Source of the DNA: an uncultured Muribaculaceae bacterium
Lineage (GTDB): Bacteria; Bacteroidota; Bacteroidia; Bacteroidales; Muribaculaceae
Length of the DNA: 64,000 nt
NCBI GenBank assembly: GCA_910587075.1
Contig: CAJUKE010000002.1
Span: forward strand, 124,001-188,000
Direction: 5' to 3'
Shown here in pieces: positions 50,801 to 58,936 of the stretch. Under the pieces are notes generated by a model. That model was not told where the DNA came from, searched no databases, and was given only the letters and a program-made list of their open reading frames with translations. Within the stretch, counting starts at the first letter, position 1. Every line of letters starts with the position of its first letter. The position numbers and the translations under genes are program-made.

Positions 50801-51927
50801 TTATACAACCGTCGCGAACCGATATGCCGGAACTCTTCTACCGTGTGGCCTTCTCCCAGCTGCGCGGTATGAACATTGGCCGGGCCGAGCGGCTTCTGGA
50901 GCTGTTCGGGTCGGAGAAGGCGCTGTTTGAAAACGGCACCGAGGCTTTCCGCGAGGTGGGTACCGGGAGGCGCGTGTCGCTTTCGAGCGCCGACCTTGAC
51001 GCCGCGATGGACGCGGCCCGCGAGGAGCTCCCTTTCATCGAGAAGAACGGGATCAGGTGCCTCTATTTCCGCGACGACGATTTCCCCCGGCGGCTCGCCG
51101 CCTGCGACGACGCCCCGGTGATGCTCTTCGCCAAGGGTGACTGCGACCTCAACGCCCGGCATGTGCTGGCGGTGGTGGGCACCCGCAACGCGACTGTCTA
51201 CGGCGCTCAGTTCATCAACAAGCTCATCGGCGACCTAGCCGAGAAGCTCGACGACCTGCTCGTGGTGAGCGGTCTGGCCATAGGGTGCGACATTCTCGGC
51301 CACCGTCGCGCCATGGCCGCGGGGGTGCCTACGGTTGCCGTGGTGGCCCACGGCCTCGACACGATATACCCCGCCGAGCACCGCAACGACGCCGCCCGTA
51401 TTGCCCGCGGCGCTGGCGCGCTCCTTACCGACTATGTGCACGGCACCCGGCCCCACCGCGGCAATTTCCTGGCCCGCAACCGCATAGTCGCGGCGTTGTC
51501 CGACGCCGTTGTGGTAGTTGAGTCGGCGGCCGACCGCGGGGGCGCCCTGAACACGGCCCGCGTGGCCCGCGCCTACGACCGCGAGGTGTTCGCCCTCCCG
51601 GGGCGCACCTCGGACCGCTTCAGCGCCGGGTGCAATATGCTCATAAAGGAGCAGACGGCGGCGATGGTCGAGAATGCCGACGACATCATCCGGGCTATGG
51701 GGTGGACTCCGCGCCCAGCGGAGGGTGACCAGGCCGAGCTCTTCGCCCCGCTGCCCGAGCCGCAGGCCAAGGTGCTCGACTACCTCACGCACCACGGCGA
51801 GGCCACCGTCGACCATCTGCAGAGCGCGCTCGGCATCCCCGCCGGGCAACTGATGGCCCTGCTGGTCGAGATGGAGTTCAACGACCTCGTGATGGCCCTC
51901 CCCGGAGCGCGTTACCGCGCGAACTGA
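50797..51927 (+). CDS. dprA: DNA-processing protein DprA
   Basis: DprA binds incoming single-stranded DNA and loads RecA in natural transformation. The 376-residue protein has a SAM-like N-terminal part, the Rossmann DprA domain (GTRNATVYGAQF, SGLAIGCDILGHRRA, GNFLARNRIVAALSDAVVVVE, GRTSDRFSAGCNMLIKE) and a C-terminal winged helix (about 310-376). comF is also in this window. The start overlaps the thioesterase gene, the neighbour seen in many Bacteroidetes. Confidence 0.96.
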   Translation: MIIQPSRTDMPELFYRVAFSQLRGMNIGRAERLLELFGSEKALFENGTEAFREVGTGRRVSLSSADLDAAMDAAREELPFIEKNGIRCLYFRDDDFPRRLAACDDAPVMLFAKGDCDLNARHVLAVVGTRNATVYGAQFINKLIGDLAEKLDDLLVVSGLAIGCDILGHRRAMAAGVPTVAVVAHGLDTIYPAEHRNDAARIARGAGALLTDYVHGTRPHRGNFLARNRIVAALSDAVVVVESAADRGGALNTARVARAYDREVFALPGRTSDRFSAGCNMLIKEQTAAMVENADDIIRAMGWTPRPAEGDQAELFAPLPEPQAKVLDYLTHHGEATVDHLQSALGIPAGQLMALLVEMEFNDLVMALPGARYRAN

Positions 51928-51976
51928 ACTTTCACGTTACGCGAAGCGTAAACAATAATACACCAACACAACAACC

Positions 51977-52852
51977 ATGGAAAAGAAAATCATAGCACCT
52001 TCCGAGCTGATCATCAACCCCGACGGGTCGGTATTCCACCTCCACCTCCTCCCCGAGCAGCTTACCGACCGGATAATCCTCGTCGGTGACCCGGGCCGTG
52101 TTGACATCGTGGCCGAGCATTTTGACACCCGCGACTTCGAAGTGTCGTCGCGCGAGTTCCACACCATCGGAGGTACCTACAAGGGTAAGCCGATTATGTG
52201 CCTCAGCCACGGCATCGGACCCGACAACATCGACATCGTGATCAACGAGCTCGACGCGCTGGCCAATATAGACTTCGCCACCCGCGAGATGCGCGACACC
52301 CACCGCGAGCTCACCATGGTGCGCATCGGCACCTCCGGCGCCCTCCAGCCCGAGCTGAAGCTCGGCACCCCCGTTATCGCAGAAAAGGCCATCGGGTTCG
52401 ACGGCGTGCTCAACTATTACGCCGGCCGCGACGAGGTGGCCGACCTCGATTTCGAGCGTGCCTTCTGCGAGCACACCGGCTGGAACCCCCTCTGGGCCAA
52501 GCCCTACGTTGTCGATGCCCACAGCGCCCTGGTCGACCAGATCGGCCGCGACGACATGGTGCGAGGCAACACCATCTCCGCCGTGGGCTTCTACGGCCCG
52601 CAGGGACGCGAGCTGCGCCTCCCGCTGGCCAATCCCGACCTCAACCGTCGCATCGAGGAGTTCCGTTTCGGCGACCGCAAAGTCACCAACTACGAGATGG
52701 AGTCGGCACCCCTCCAGGGCCTCAGCCGCCTGATGGGGCATCGCGCGATGACCGTATGCTCGATTATCGCCAACCGTATGCGCCACGACGCGACCCCCAA
52801 CTACAAGACCGCCATCCGCGACCTCATCGCGACCGTCCTCGACCGCATCTGA
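51977..52852 (+). CDS. uridine/purine nucleoside phosphorylase-like enzyme
   Basis: The 291-residue protein is a trimeric-type nucleoside phosphorylase: GDPGRVDIVAE (phosphate site), HGIGPDNIDIVINELDAL, VRIGTSGAL and NYEMESAPLQGL (base and ribose contacts). Relatives split uridine or other nucleosides with phosphate. Residues 60-80 fit uridine phosphorylase, but the base cannot be proved. It lies 49 bp after dprA and ends before a strong terminator. Confidence 0.92.
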   Translation: MEKKIIAPSELIINPDGSVFHLHLLPEQLTDRIILVGDPGRVDIVAEHFDTRDFEVSSREFHTIGGTYKGKPIMCLSHGIGPDNIDIVINELDALANIDFATREMRDTHRELTMVRIGTSGALQPELKLGTPVIAEKAIGFDGVLNYYAGRDEVADLDFERAFCEHTGWNPLWAKPYVVDAHSALVDQIGRDDMVRGNTISAVGFYGPQGRELRLPLANPDLNRRIEEFRFGDRKVTNYEMESAPLQGLSRLMGHRAMTVCSIIANRMRHDATPNYKTAIRDLIATVLDRI

Positions 52853-52874
52853 CCCGCACCCCCCGCAATACGCC

Positions 52875-52907
52875 GCCACCCCTGCCGGACTTTCCGGCAG
52901 GGGTGGC
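52875..52907 (+). terminator. terminator hairpin after the nucleoside phosphorylase
   Basis: A perfect 15-bp stem (GCCACCCCTGCCGGA/TCCGGCAGGGGTGGC) with a 3-nt loop starts 22 bp after the stop codon. It has no U-run, and its right arm is copied at 53053-53066. Confidence 0.7.
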
Positions 52908-52932
52908 GCAATTAAGAAAATATTGTAATATT

Positions 52933-53023
52933 GTAGGGACGTGCCTTTGGCACGTTGCAAAGGCGGGAACGGTTTGCATGACCAAGAGGAATCCATTCCG
53001 ACATGCCAAAGGCATGTCCCTAC
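52933..53023. repeat. 91-bp element with long imperfect inverted ends (REP/MITE-like)
   Basis: The left end GTAGGGACGTGCC-TTT-GGCACGT and the right end ACATGCC-AAA-GGCATGT-CCCTAC are inverted copies differing at two matched places (ACGT in one, ACAT in the other), and each end is itself a palindrome of 7-bp arms. Between them are about 45 bp of unrelated sequence. It has no coding capacity. The gene to its right is truncated. Confidence 0.75.
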
Positions 53024-53052
53024 GTTGGATGCCTCCGCGGCCAACGACAACG

Positions 53053-53066
53053 GGCAGGGGTGGCGC
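53053..53066. repeat. copy of the terminator arm next to the palindromic element
   Basis: GGCAGGGGTGGCGC occurs at 52896-52909 (right arm of the terminator hairpin) and again at 53053-53066, so a 14-bp direct repeat brackets the palindromic element. Confidence 0.5.
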
Positions 53067-53102
53067 TGTTTTTAAACCTATTTAAAGCCAAATGCTTCTG
53101 TT

Positions 53103-54491
53103 TCAGTTGGCGCGCAGGATGGCTGATTCGGAGGTCGAGCGGTCGGGCCCCTCCTTGGTATGCCTCATCTTCTTGCCGAAATCTACGGAGTATGACACCC
53201 GTATATACCCGTGCGACATATCGGTTTTCTCCTTGCGGGTGGAGAGGCCGCTAAAGGAGCGCGAGTAGGTCCAACTTTCGGTCGCGGGTTTTAGAAACAG
53301 GTTGTTGAAGCCGGCCTCAAGCAGCCAACCGCTTGTGGCGAACGAGGCCGACGCGCCATATTTATGCGATGTGCGTATGCGCGTCAGACCGTAGCTGCTG
53401 ATTTCGTTGGGCGACTCGTAGTTGGCGTTGATTGAGAACTTGCCTATGTAATACGATGCCTGGGCGCGGCCGATGAACAGGTTTACCCAGGGAGTTGTCT
53501 CGCCGGGCACCTTGTTACCCTGATAGGAGTATGACGCTGAGCCTGAAATGCTGAACTTGTTGTTGGGGCGCCAGGTACCGCTGATGTTGGTCACGAAAAT
53601 ATGGTTTTTGGTGTCGGACCGCAACGCGCGCACGAGGAGGTCCCCCTCGGTGTCGTATCGGTACGCTATAGCGTTGTTCTGCAACAGGTATCTCGCGAAC
53701 CATTGCAGATTGACCTTGCCGATGCCTATGCCGTAAACGAGCGTGCCCATATACATGCGGGTTACATCGAGTTCGGGATTTCCAACGGAGACTTCCAGCG
53801 GGTCGATATACTGGATGGCGGAAGTCATAAAGCTTGTCGGGGGGTAGGAGACACCCATATACCCCTCGAAGAATATGAAATCGTTTTTGCCGGGCTGGCC
53901 GTCAAGACTGATGGTGAGGCTCGGGGAGTAGTTATGTGTCGTCTTGTAGCCACGGGTGTGGTATAGCGATGTCGCGATACCGGGCATAAGGTTGGTGGTC
54001 CATTTGCCGAAGCGATGCTGCCAAGAGACGCCTCCGGTGCCTAAACCTATGAATATATGCTGATTGTTCGTGATTGTGCCCCTGTATTCGGCGTCGTTGA
54101 TTTGGCTTGAGTATGTGGCTACGGCTGAAAGCGTGTTCTTCCTGTCGGCGTTCCAGACGTATTTCAGATTCGCGCGCTGGTTAAAATTGTCTTCCGACAC
54201 GTTGGATTCAATGCCCGGTGTTTCCGACTGTAGATAGGCATAGTTATATTTGTTGTGGCCGTAGCGTGCGAGCACGGAAGCCTCAAGCATATGGTTGGAG
54301 GCGATGTTGAATTTGCCGTAGAGTTTCAGAGTGCCGGTTGTCGAGCGGTTGGTGGTTTTGGTCGATGTGGTGAAATTCCTCGATTCATCTATGGAGTATT
54401 TCGTTGACCCATTGGTTTCGTTGCGCGGGGTCGCGTCGCGACCGAAAATTAGGTCGCCCCTCAGGGTGCGCTTTATTGCTTGAAATTTCAA
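53103..54491 (-). pseudogene. 5'-truncated outer membrane beta-barrel protein (TonB-dependent receptor C-terminal part)
   Basis: The open frame of 462 codons reads as the C-terminal barrel (OMP_b-brl_3-like) of a receptor: alternating strands such as ASVLARYGHNKYNYAYL, WFARYLLQNNAIAY and the final RVSYSVDFGKKMRH. A signal peptide, carboxypeptidase-regulatory domain and plug are missing, and only 151 bp separate it from the next gene. The first codon of the frame is TTG with no Shine-Dalgarno or -7 box; the first ATG is near codon 67. It is therefore a remnant, although a short functional protein cannot be excluded. Composition is AT-richer than the neighbours. Confidence 0.75.
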
Positions 54492-54558
54492 TAAAATATT
54501 TTAAGTTTTTTTAACTTTTGGTTTTTGCGTTGAAATCCAGTAATTTCAATGAATGAGA

Positions 54559-54611
54559 ATAGGGCTGTGTCATAATCGAGGAAAATGTCCCTGATTATGG
54601 CACAACCCTAT
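54559..54611 (-). terminator. hairpin after the amidophosphoribosyltransferase gene
   Basis: ATAGGG-C-TGTG-T-CATAATC pairs with GATTATG-G-CACA-A-CCCTAT, a 19-position stem with one G-U pair and one mismatch. It begins 32 bp after the stop of the gene at 54643. The core GCTGTGTCA also occurs in the terminator at 46492. Confidence 0.6.
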
Positions 54612-54642
54612 GGTGCTTTGTTGTCGCGGGATGCCGTCGGGG

Positions 54643-56535
54643 TCAGGCGTCGCGCTTGGTGGTGTTGCCTTCGTAGTAGTTGATGTAGGCGAGGTTCACA
54701 AGGCGGGTGCCGCCGGGGGTGGGGTAGTCGCCGGAGAAGTACCAGTCGCCGGGGCACCCGGGCACGGAGGCGTGGAGGCCGTCGAGTGTCTGGTAGACAA
54801 TCTCGACTTCGGCCTTTGTGCCGGCGGGGGTGAGCATCTCAACCATCTTGCGGGAGATGTCGGCGTCGGTGAAGGGGGCGTAGATGGCCTTGACGCAGTT
54901 GACCTGCTGGTCGGCGGGGAGGAGCGACTGCTCCTTGCAGCGGCGGTAGGTCTCTTCGAGCACGTCGGCCATGCCGCGCTCCTTGAGGAGCTCTACGGCG
55001 GCGCGGAAGGCGATGAACTCGGCCATACGCGACATATCGATGCCGTAATAGTCGGGGTAGCGCACCTGGGGCGAGGAGCTGACAATCACGATTTTCTTGG
55101 GGTGCAGGCGGTCGAGCATTCCGATGATGGATTGCTTGAGGGTGGTGCCGCGCACGATGGAGTCGTCGATAACCACGAGGTTGTCAACATCGTTGGTCAC
55201 GCATCCGTAGGTCACGTCGTAGACGTGGGCGGCGAGGTCGTTGCGCGACTCACCCTCGGCGATGAAGGTGCGGAGCTTGATGTCCTTGATGGCCACCTTC
55301 TCGACGCGCAGTTTGTGGTCCATAATCTCGCGGACGTTGCCGGCCGATAGCGTGCCGCGGCGGCTGAGCTCCATGATCTGCTTTACCTTGAGGTCGTTGA
55401 GATAGTTCTCGAACCCTTCAACCATACCGATGAAAGCTACCTCGGCGGTGTTGGGGATGAAGGAAATGACGGTGTGGTTCACGTCGTTGCCTACGGCGCG
55501 GAGCACTTCGGGGGCTATGCGGCGCCCGAGTTCCTTGCGCTCGCGGTAAATGTCGGCGTCGGAGCCGCGCGAGAAGTAGATGCGCTCGAACGAGCAGCGG
55601 GCGTTAGCCCCCTTGCCGAGGATGTCGGTTACCTGGATGTCGCCGTTTTTGCTGACAATCAGGGCCGAACCGGGCTCCAGCTCCTTGACTTCGGCGCGGC
55701 GCACGTTGAACACCGTCTGAATCACGGGGCGCTCGGAGGTGAGCACCACAACCTCGTCGTCGATGTAGTAGAAGGCCGGGCGGATGCCGTTCTTGTCGCG
55801 GAGGGCGAACATATCGCCCGAGCCGGTAGCGCCGCAGATTACGAAGCCGCCGTCCCAGGAGGGTGAGGCGTTGGTGAGCACGCGCTTGATGTCGATGTTG
55901 TCCTCGATGGCTATGCCCAGCTCGGGATCCTGCAGGCGGTCGCGGAACTCGCGGTAGAGGCGGTGGTTCTCGCTGTCGAGGGCGTAGCCGAGCTGTTCGA
56001 GCAGCACTATGGTGTCGGAGTAGATTCTTGGATGCTGTCCCTTCTCAACTATGGAGCGGAAAACCTCGTCGACGTTGGTCATATTGAAGTTGCCGCACAT
56101 GATGAGGTTGCGCGAGCGCCAGTTGTTGCGGCGCAGGAAGGGGTGGACGTACGAGATGCCCGACTTGCCGGTAGTCGAGTAGCGGAGGTGCCCCATATAG
56201 ATTTCGCCTAAGAAGGGGGTCAGTGCCTCTGCCTCGCCGGCTGGCTTGGAGTCGACGTCGTCGGCCTTGAGGGCGGGCAGCACCGAGGAGAATATGTCGG
56301 AGATGGCTCCGGCGCCGAGGGCGCGCTCGCGGAATATGTATTCATGGCCGGGCACGCTGTGGAGTTTCACAACGCCGATACCTGCGCCTTCCTGGCCGCG
56401 GTTGTGCTGCTTTTCCATAAGCAGGTAGAGGCGGTTGAGGGCGTAGGCGTAGGTTCCGTATTTCTTTCGGTAGTACTCCAAAGGCTTGCGCAGGCGTATC
56501 ATAGCTACGCCGCACTCGTGTTTGAGCTGCTCCAT
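54643..56535 (-). CDS. purF: amidophosphoribosyltransferase-like protein (long Bacteroidales PurF type)
   Basis: The 630-residue protein has an N-terminal glutaminase domain with the nucleophile Cys8 (HECGVAMI), the Gln-binding GHLRYSTTGK and CGNFNMTN blocks, and a phosphoribosyltransferase domain with VVIDDSIVRGTTLKQ. PurF makes phosphoribosylamine, the first step of purine synthesis. At about 630 residues it is longer than ordinary PurF (about 470-500). It may be the longer paralogue of unsettled role seen in some Bacteroidetes. It lies 142 bp after glnN on the same strand. Confidence 0.88.
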   Translation of the reverse strand: MEQLKHECGVAMIRLRKPLEYYRKKYGTYAYALNRLYLLMEKQHNRGQEGAGIGVVKLHSVPGHEYIFRERALGAGAISDIFSSVLPALKADDVDSKPAGEAEALTPFLGEIYMGHLRYSTTGKSGISYVHPFLRRNNWRSRNLIMCGNFNMTNVDEVFRSIVEKGQHPRIYSDTIVLLEQLGYALDSENHRLYREFRDRLQDPELGIAIEDNIDIKRVLTNASPSWDGGFVICGATGSGDMFALRDKNGIRPAFYYIDDEVVVLTSERPVIQTVFNVRRAEVKELEPGSALIVSKNGDIQVTDILGKGANARCSFERIYFSRGSDADIYRERKELGRRIAPEVLRAVGNDVNHTVISFIPNTAEVAFIGMVEGFENYLNDLKVKQIMELSRRGTLSAGNVREIMDHKLRVEKVAIKDIKLRTFIAEGESRNDLAAHVYDVTYGCVTNDVDNLVVIDDSIVRGTTLKQSIIGMLDRLHPKKIVIVSSSPQVRYPDYYGIDMSRMAEFIAFRAAVELLKERGMADVLEETYRRCKEQSLLPADQQVNCVKAIYAPFTDADISRKMVEMLTPAGTKAEVEIVYQTLDGLHASVPGCPGDWYFSGDYPTPGGTRLVNLAYINYYEGNTTKRDA

Positions 56536-56617
56536 AAAGGGGTGTATCTGGTGTTAAGGTCTCTCTTTGAGAGTGGTGGAGAGGGGGTTATCTGATTTAA
56601 TATTTGTTTTTGGGGAT

Positions 56618-56653
56618 GCCGCCGCGCCGTCCGAGTGGGGGCGGCGCGGCGGC
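56618..56653 (-). terminator. GC hairpin after glnN
   Basis: GCCGCCGCGCCG (56618-56629) pairs perfectly with CGGCGCGGCGGC (56642-56653), with a 12-nt loop, 24 bp after the glnN stop. No U-run follows on the minus strand, so it may be an attenuator rather than a full terminator. Confidence 0.55.
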
Positions 56654-56677
56654 ACCATTCCGTTTGGCGGTGTCGGA

Positions 56678-58867
56678 TCAGCGGATGAAGAGCATTTCGC
56701 GGTACTTCGGCAGGGGCCACATCTCGTTGTCGACCATCAGTTCCAGCTTGTCGATGTGGTAGCGGATGGTGTCCATCGAGGGTACCACGTTGTCGTGGTA
56801 GGCCACGGCCTTCTCGCGCTCGTTCTCGATGCGGTTGGCGGCCTTGCGGGCGTCGGTCATCTGCTTCACATAGGTGCGGATGGCGGCGATGTGCTTCGAG
56901 ATGGCCTCGATGGCGTCGCGGTCGCAGGCGCTCATTTCGGCGGCCTTGTCGGCGGGGAAGAGGCTCTGGAGCTTCACCAGGTTGTCAACGAGGATTGACT
57001 GGTAGCGGGTGGCCACGGGCACGATATGGTTAAGGGCGAGGTCGCCGAGCACTCGGGCCTCGATCTGTATCTTCTTGGTGTACATCTCCCACTTCACCTC
57101 GTTGCGGGCGCGGAGCTCAAGCTCGGTGAGTACGCCCGACTTGGTGAACATCTCGATGGACTCGGGGCGCAGGTAGGCGTCGAAAATCACCGGCACGGAG
57201 GTCTCGCAGTCGAGGCCGCGGCGCTCGGCCTCGGCTTTCCATTCGTCGGAGTAGCCGTTGCCGTCGAAGTGGATGGCTTTCGACTTGGCGATCAGCTCCT
57301 TCGACTCCTCAAGGATGGCGTGGTATAGCGATTCCTCGCGCTCAACGCGGGCATCGACGCGCTTCTTGAACTCGGCGAGCTGCTCGGCCACGGCGGCGTT
57401 GAGGGCGATCATGGCGGCGGCGCAGTTGGCCGACGAGCCCACGGCGCGGAACTCGAAGCGGTTGCCGGTGAAGGCGAAGGGGGAGGTGCGGTTGCGGTCG
57501 GTGTTGTCGAGCATGATTTCGGGAATCTGCGACACGCCGACGGTGATACCCTCCTTGGCCGAGAACTCGATCAGCTCGTCGTCGGTGCTGTTTTCGAGGC
57601 GCTCGAAAATCTCGGCGATCTGCGAACCGGTGAAGATCGAGATGATGGCGGGGGGAGCCTCGTTGGCGCCCAGGCGGTGGGCGTTGGTGGCGGAGGCGAT
57701 GGAGGCTTTGAGCAGGGCGTTGTGGCGGTGTACGGCGGCCATCACGTTGGCCACGAATGCTATGAAGCGGAGGTTTTCGCGGGGAGTCTTGCCAGGGGCG
57801 AAGAGGAGCGAGCCGGTGTCGGTGCCGAGGCTCCAGTTGTTGTGCTTGCCCGAGCCGTTTACGCCTGAGAAGGGTTTCTCGTGCAGGAGCACGCGGAAGT
57901 TATGGCGCTTGGCCACTTCCGACATAATGCTCATAAGCAGCAGGTTGTGGTCGTTGGCGAGGTTGCACTCCTCATATACGGGGGCCAGCTCGAACTGGTT
58001 GGGGGCCACCTCGTTGTGGCGGGTATGGGCGGGTATGCCGAGGCGGTGGCATTCGAGCTCAAGGTCGAGCATGAAGGCCTCGACGCGCGAGGGGATCGCA
58101 CCGAAGTAGTGGTCTTCGAGCTGCTGGTTCTTGGCGCTCTCGTGGCCCATAAGCGTGCGGCCCGTCATAACCAGGTCGGGGCGGGCGGCGTAGAGTGCCT
58201 CGTCGACCAGGAAGTACTCCTGCTCCCAGCCGAGGAAGCAGTTGACATGGCGCACGTCCTTGTCGAAGTACTGCGCGACGCCTGTCGCGGCCTTGTCAAC
58301 GGCGTTGAGGGCGCGGAGCAGCGGGGTCTTGTAGTCGAGCGACTCGCCGGTGTAGGATATGAATATGGTGGGTATGCAGAGAGTCTTGTTGTGGATGAAC
58401 ACAGGCGAGGAGATGTCCCAGGCCGAGTAGCCGCGGGCCTCGAAAGTGTTGCGTATGCCGCCGTTGGGGAAGCTTGAAGCGTCGGGTTCCTGCTGCACGA
58501 GGAGCTTACCTTTGAACTCCTCGACCACGCCCCCTTTGCCGTCGTGCTCGACGAAGGCGTCGTGTTTTTCAGCCGTTCCCCCGGTAAGGGGCGCGAACCA
58601 GTGGGTGTAGTGGCGCACGCCGTTGTCGATGGCCCACTGCTTCATCCCCTCGGCGATGCTGTCGGCGAGTTTCAGCGATATGGGCTGTTTGTTGTCGATG
58701 GCGTAGACCAGTTCGTCGTAGACCTTCTTTGGGAGGTACTCAAACATTTTCTGGCGGTTGAAAACCAGCTCGCCGTAGTACTTTTCGGGGCGTTCTGCCG
58801 GAGTTTCAACACCAACGGCTTTGCGGCCGGAGGCTTCGCGGACCGCTTCAAATCTTAATAACGACAT
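56678..58867 (-). CDS. glnN: glutamine synthetase type III
   Basis: The 729-residue enzyme is of the GSIII class, common in Bacteroidetes and cyanobacteria, and joins ammonia to glutamate. Visible features are EKYYGELVFNRQKM at the start, the ATP/metal-binding GVNGSGKHNNWSLGTD, and the C-terminal helical extension. Ammonia assimilation here sits next to DAP synthesis (dapL uses glutamate as amino donor). It follows dapL after 69 bp on the same strand and could be cotranscribed. Confidence 0.96.
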   Translation of the reverse strand: MSLLRFEAVREASGRKAVGVETPAERPEKYYGELVFNRQKMFEYLPKKVYDELVYAIDNKQPISLKLADSIAEGMKQWAIDNGVRHYTHWFAPLTGGTAEKHDAFVEHDGKGGVVEEFKGKLLVQQEPDASSFPNGGIRNTFEARGYSAWDISSPVFIHNKTLCIPTIFISYTGESLDYKTPLLRALNAVDKAATGVAQYFDKDVRHVNCFLGWEQEYFLVDEALYAARPDLVMTGRTLMGHESAKNQQLEDHYFGAIPSRVEAFMLDLELECHRLGIPAHTRHNEVAPNQFELAPVYEECNLANDHNLLLMSIMSEVAKRHNFRVLLHEKPFSGVNGSGKHNNWSLGTDTGSLLFAPGKTPRENLRFIAFVANVMAAVHRHNALLKASIASATNAHRLGANEAPPAIISIFTGSQIAEIFERLENSTDDELIEFSAKEGITVGVSQIPEIMLDNTDRNRTSPFAFTGNRFEFRAVGSSANCAAAMIALNAAVAEQLAEFKKRVDARVEREESLYHAILEESKELIAKSKAIHFDGNGYSDEWKAEAERRGLDCETSVPVIFDAYLRPESIEMFTKSGVLTELELRARNEVKWEMYTKKIQIEARVLGDLALNHIVPVATRYQSILVDNLVKLQSLFPADKAAEMSACDRDAIEAISKHIAAIRTYVKQMTDARKAANRIENEREKAVAYHDNVVPSMDTIRYHIDKLELMVDNEMWPLPKYREMLFIR

Positions 58868-58894
58868 ATATTTACTTATTAGAAACCAGGGGAG

Positions 58895-58919
58895 GGTGGA
58901 GAGTGAAAGGTGGAGAGTG
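58895..58919. repeat. purine-rich direct repeat before glnN
   Basis: GGTGGAGAGTG occurs at 58895-58905 and at 58909-58919, inside a GA-rich stretch that extends to about 58928. It is short and shows no inverted symmetry. Similar GA-rich text lies at about 21140-21165. Confidence 0.5.
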
Positions 58920-58936
58920 GAGAGAGTGAATTTGAA

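Noticed and set aside
52933..53023. Complete insertion sequence or MITE with target duplication
   Set aside because: The element has no transposase and no clean short target duplication directly at its ends; only a distant 14-bp direct repeat was found, so it was reported as REP-like, not as an insertion sequence.
52198..53085. 295-codon plus-strand frame over the nucleoside phosphorylase and the palindromic element
   Set aside because: Mostly out-of-phase reading of the phosphorylase; it crosses a terminator and the palindromic element with an Arg/Pro-rich product.
58893..58928. Operator or microsatellite GA repeat before glnN
   Set aside because: The 11-bp direct repeat is purine-rich low complexity without inverted symmetry; it was listed as a repeat but not as an operator.
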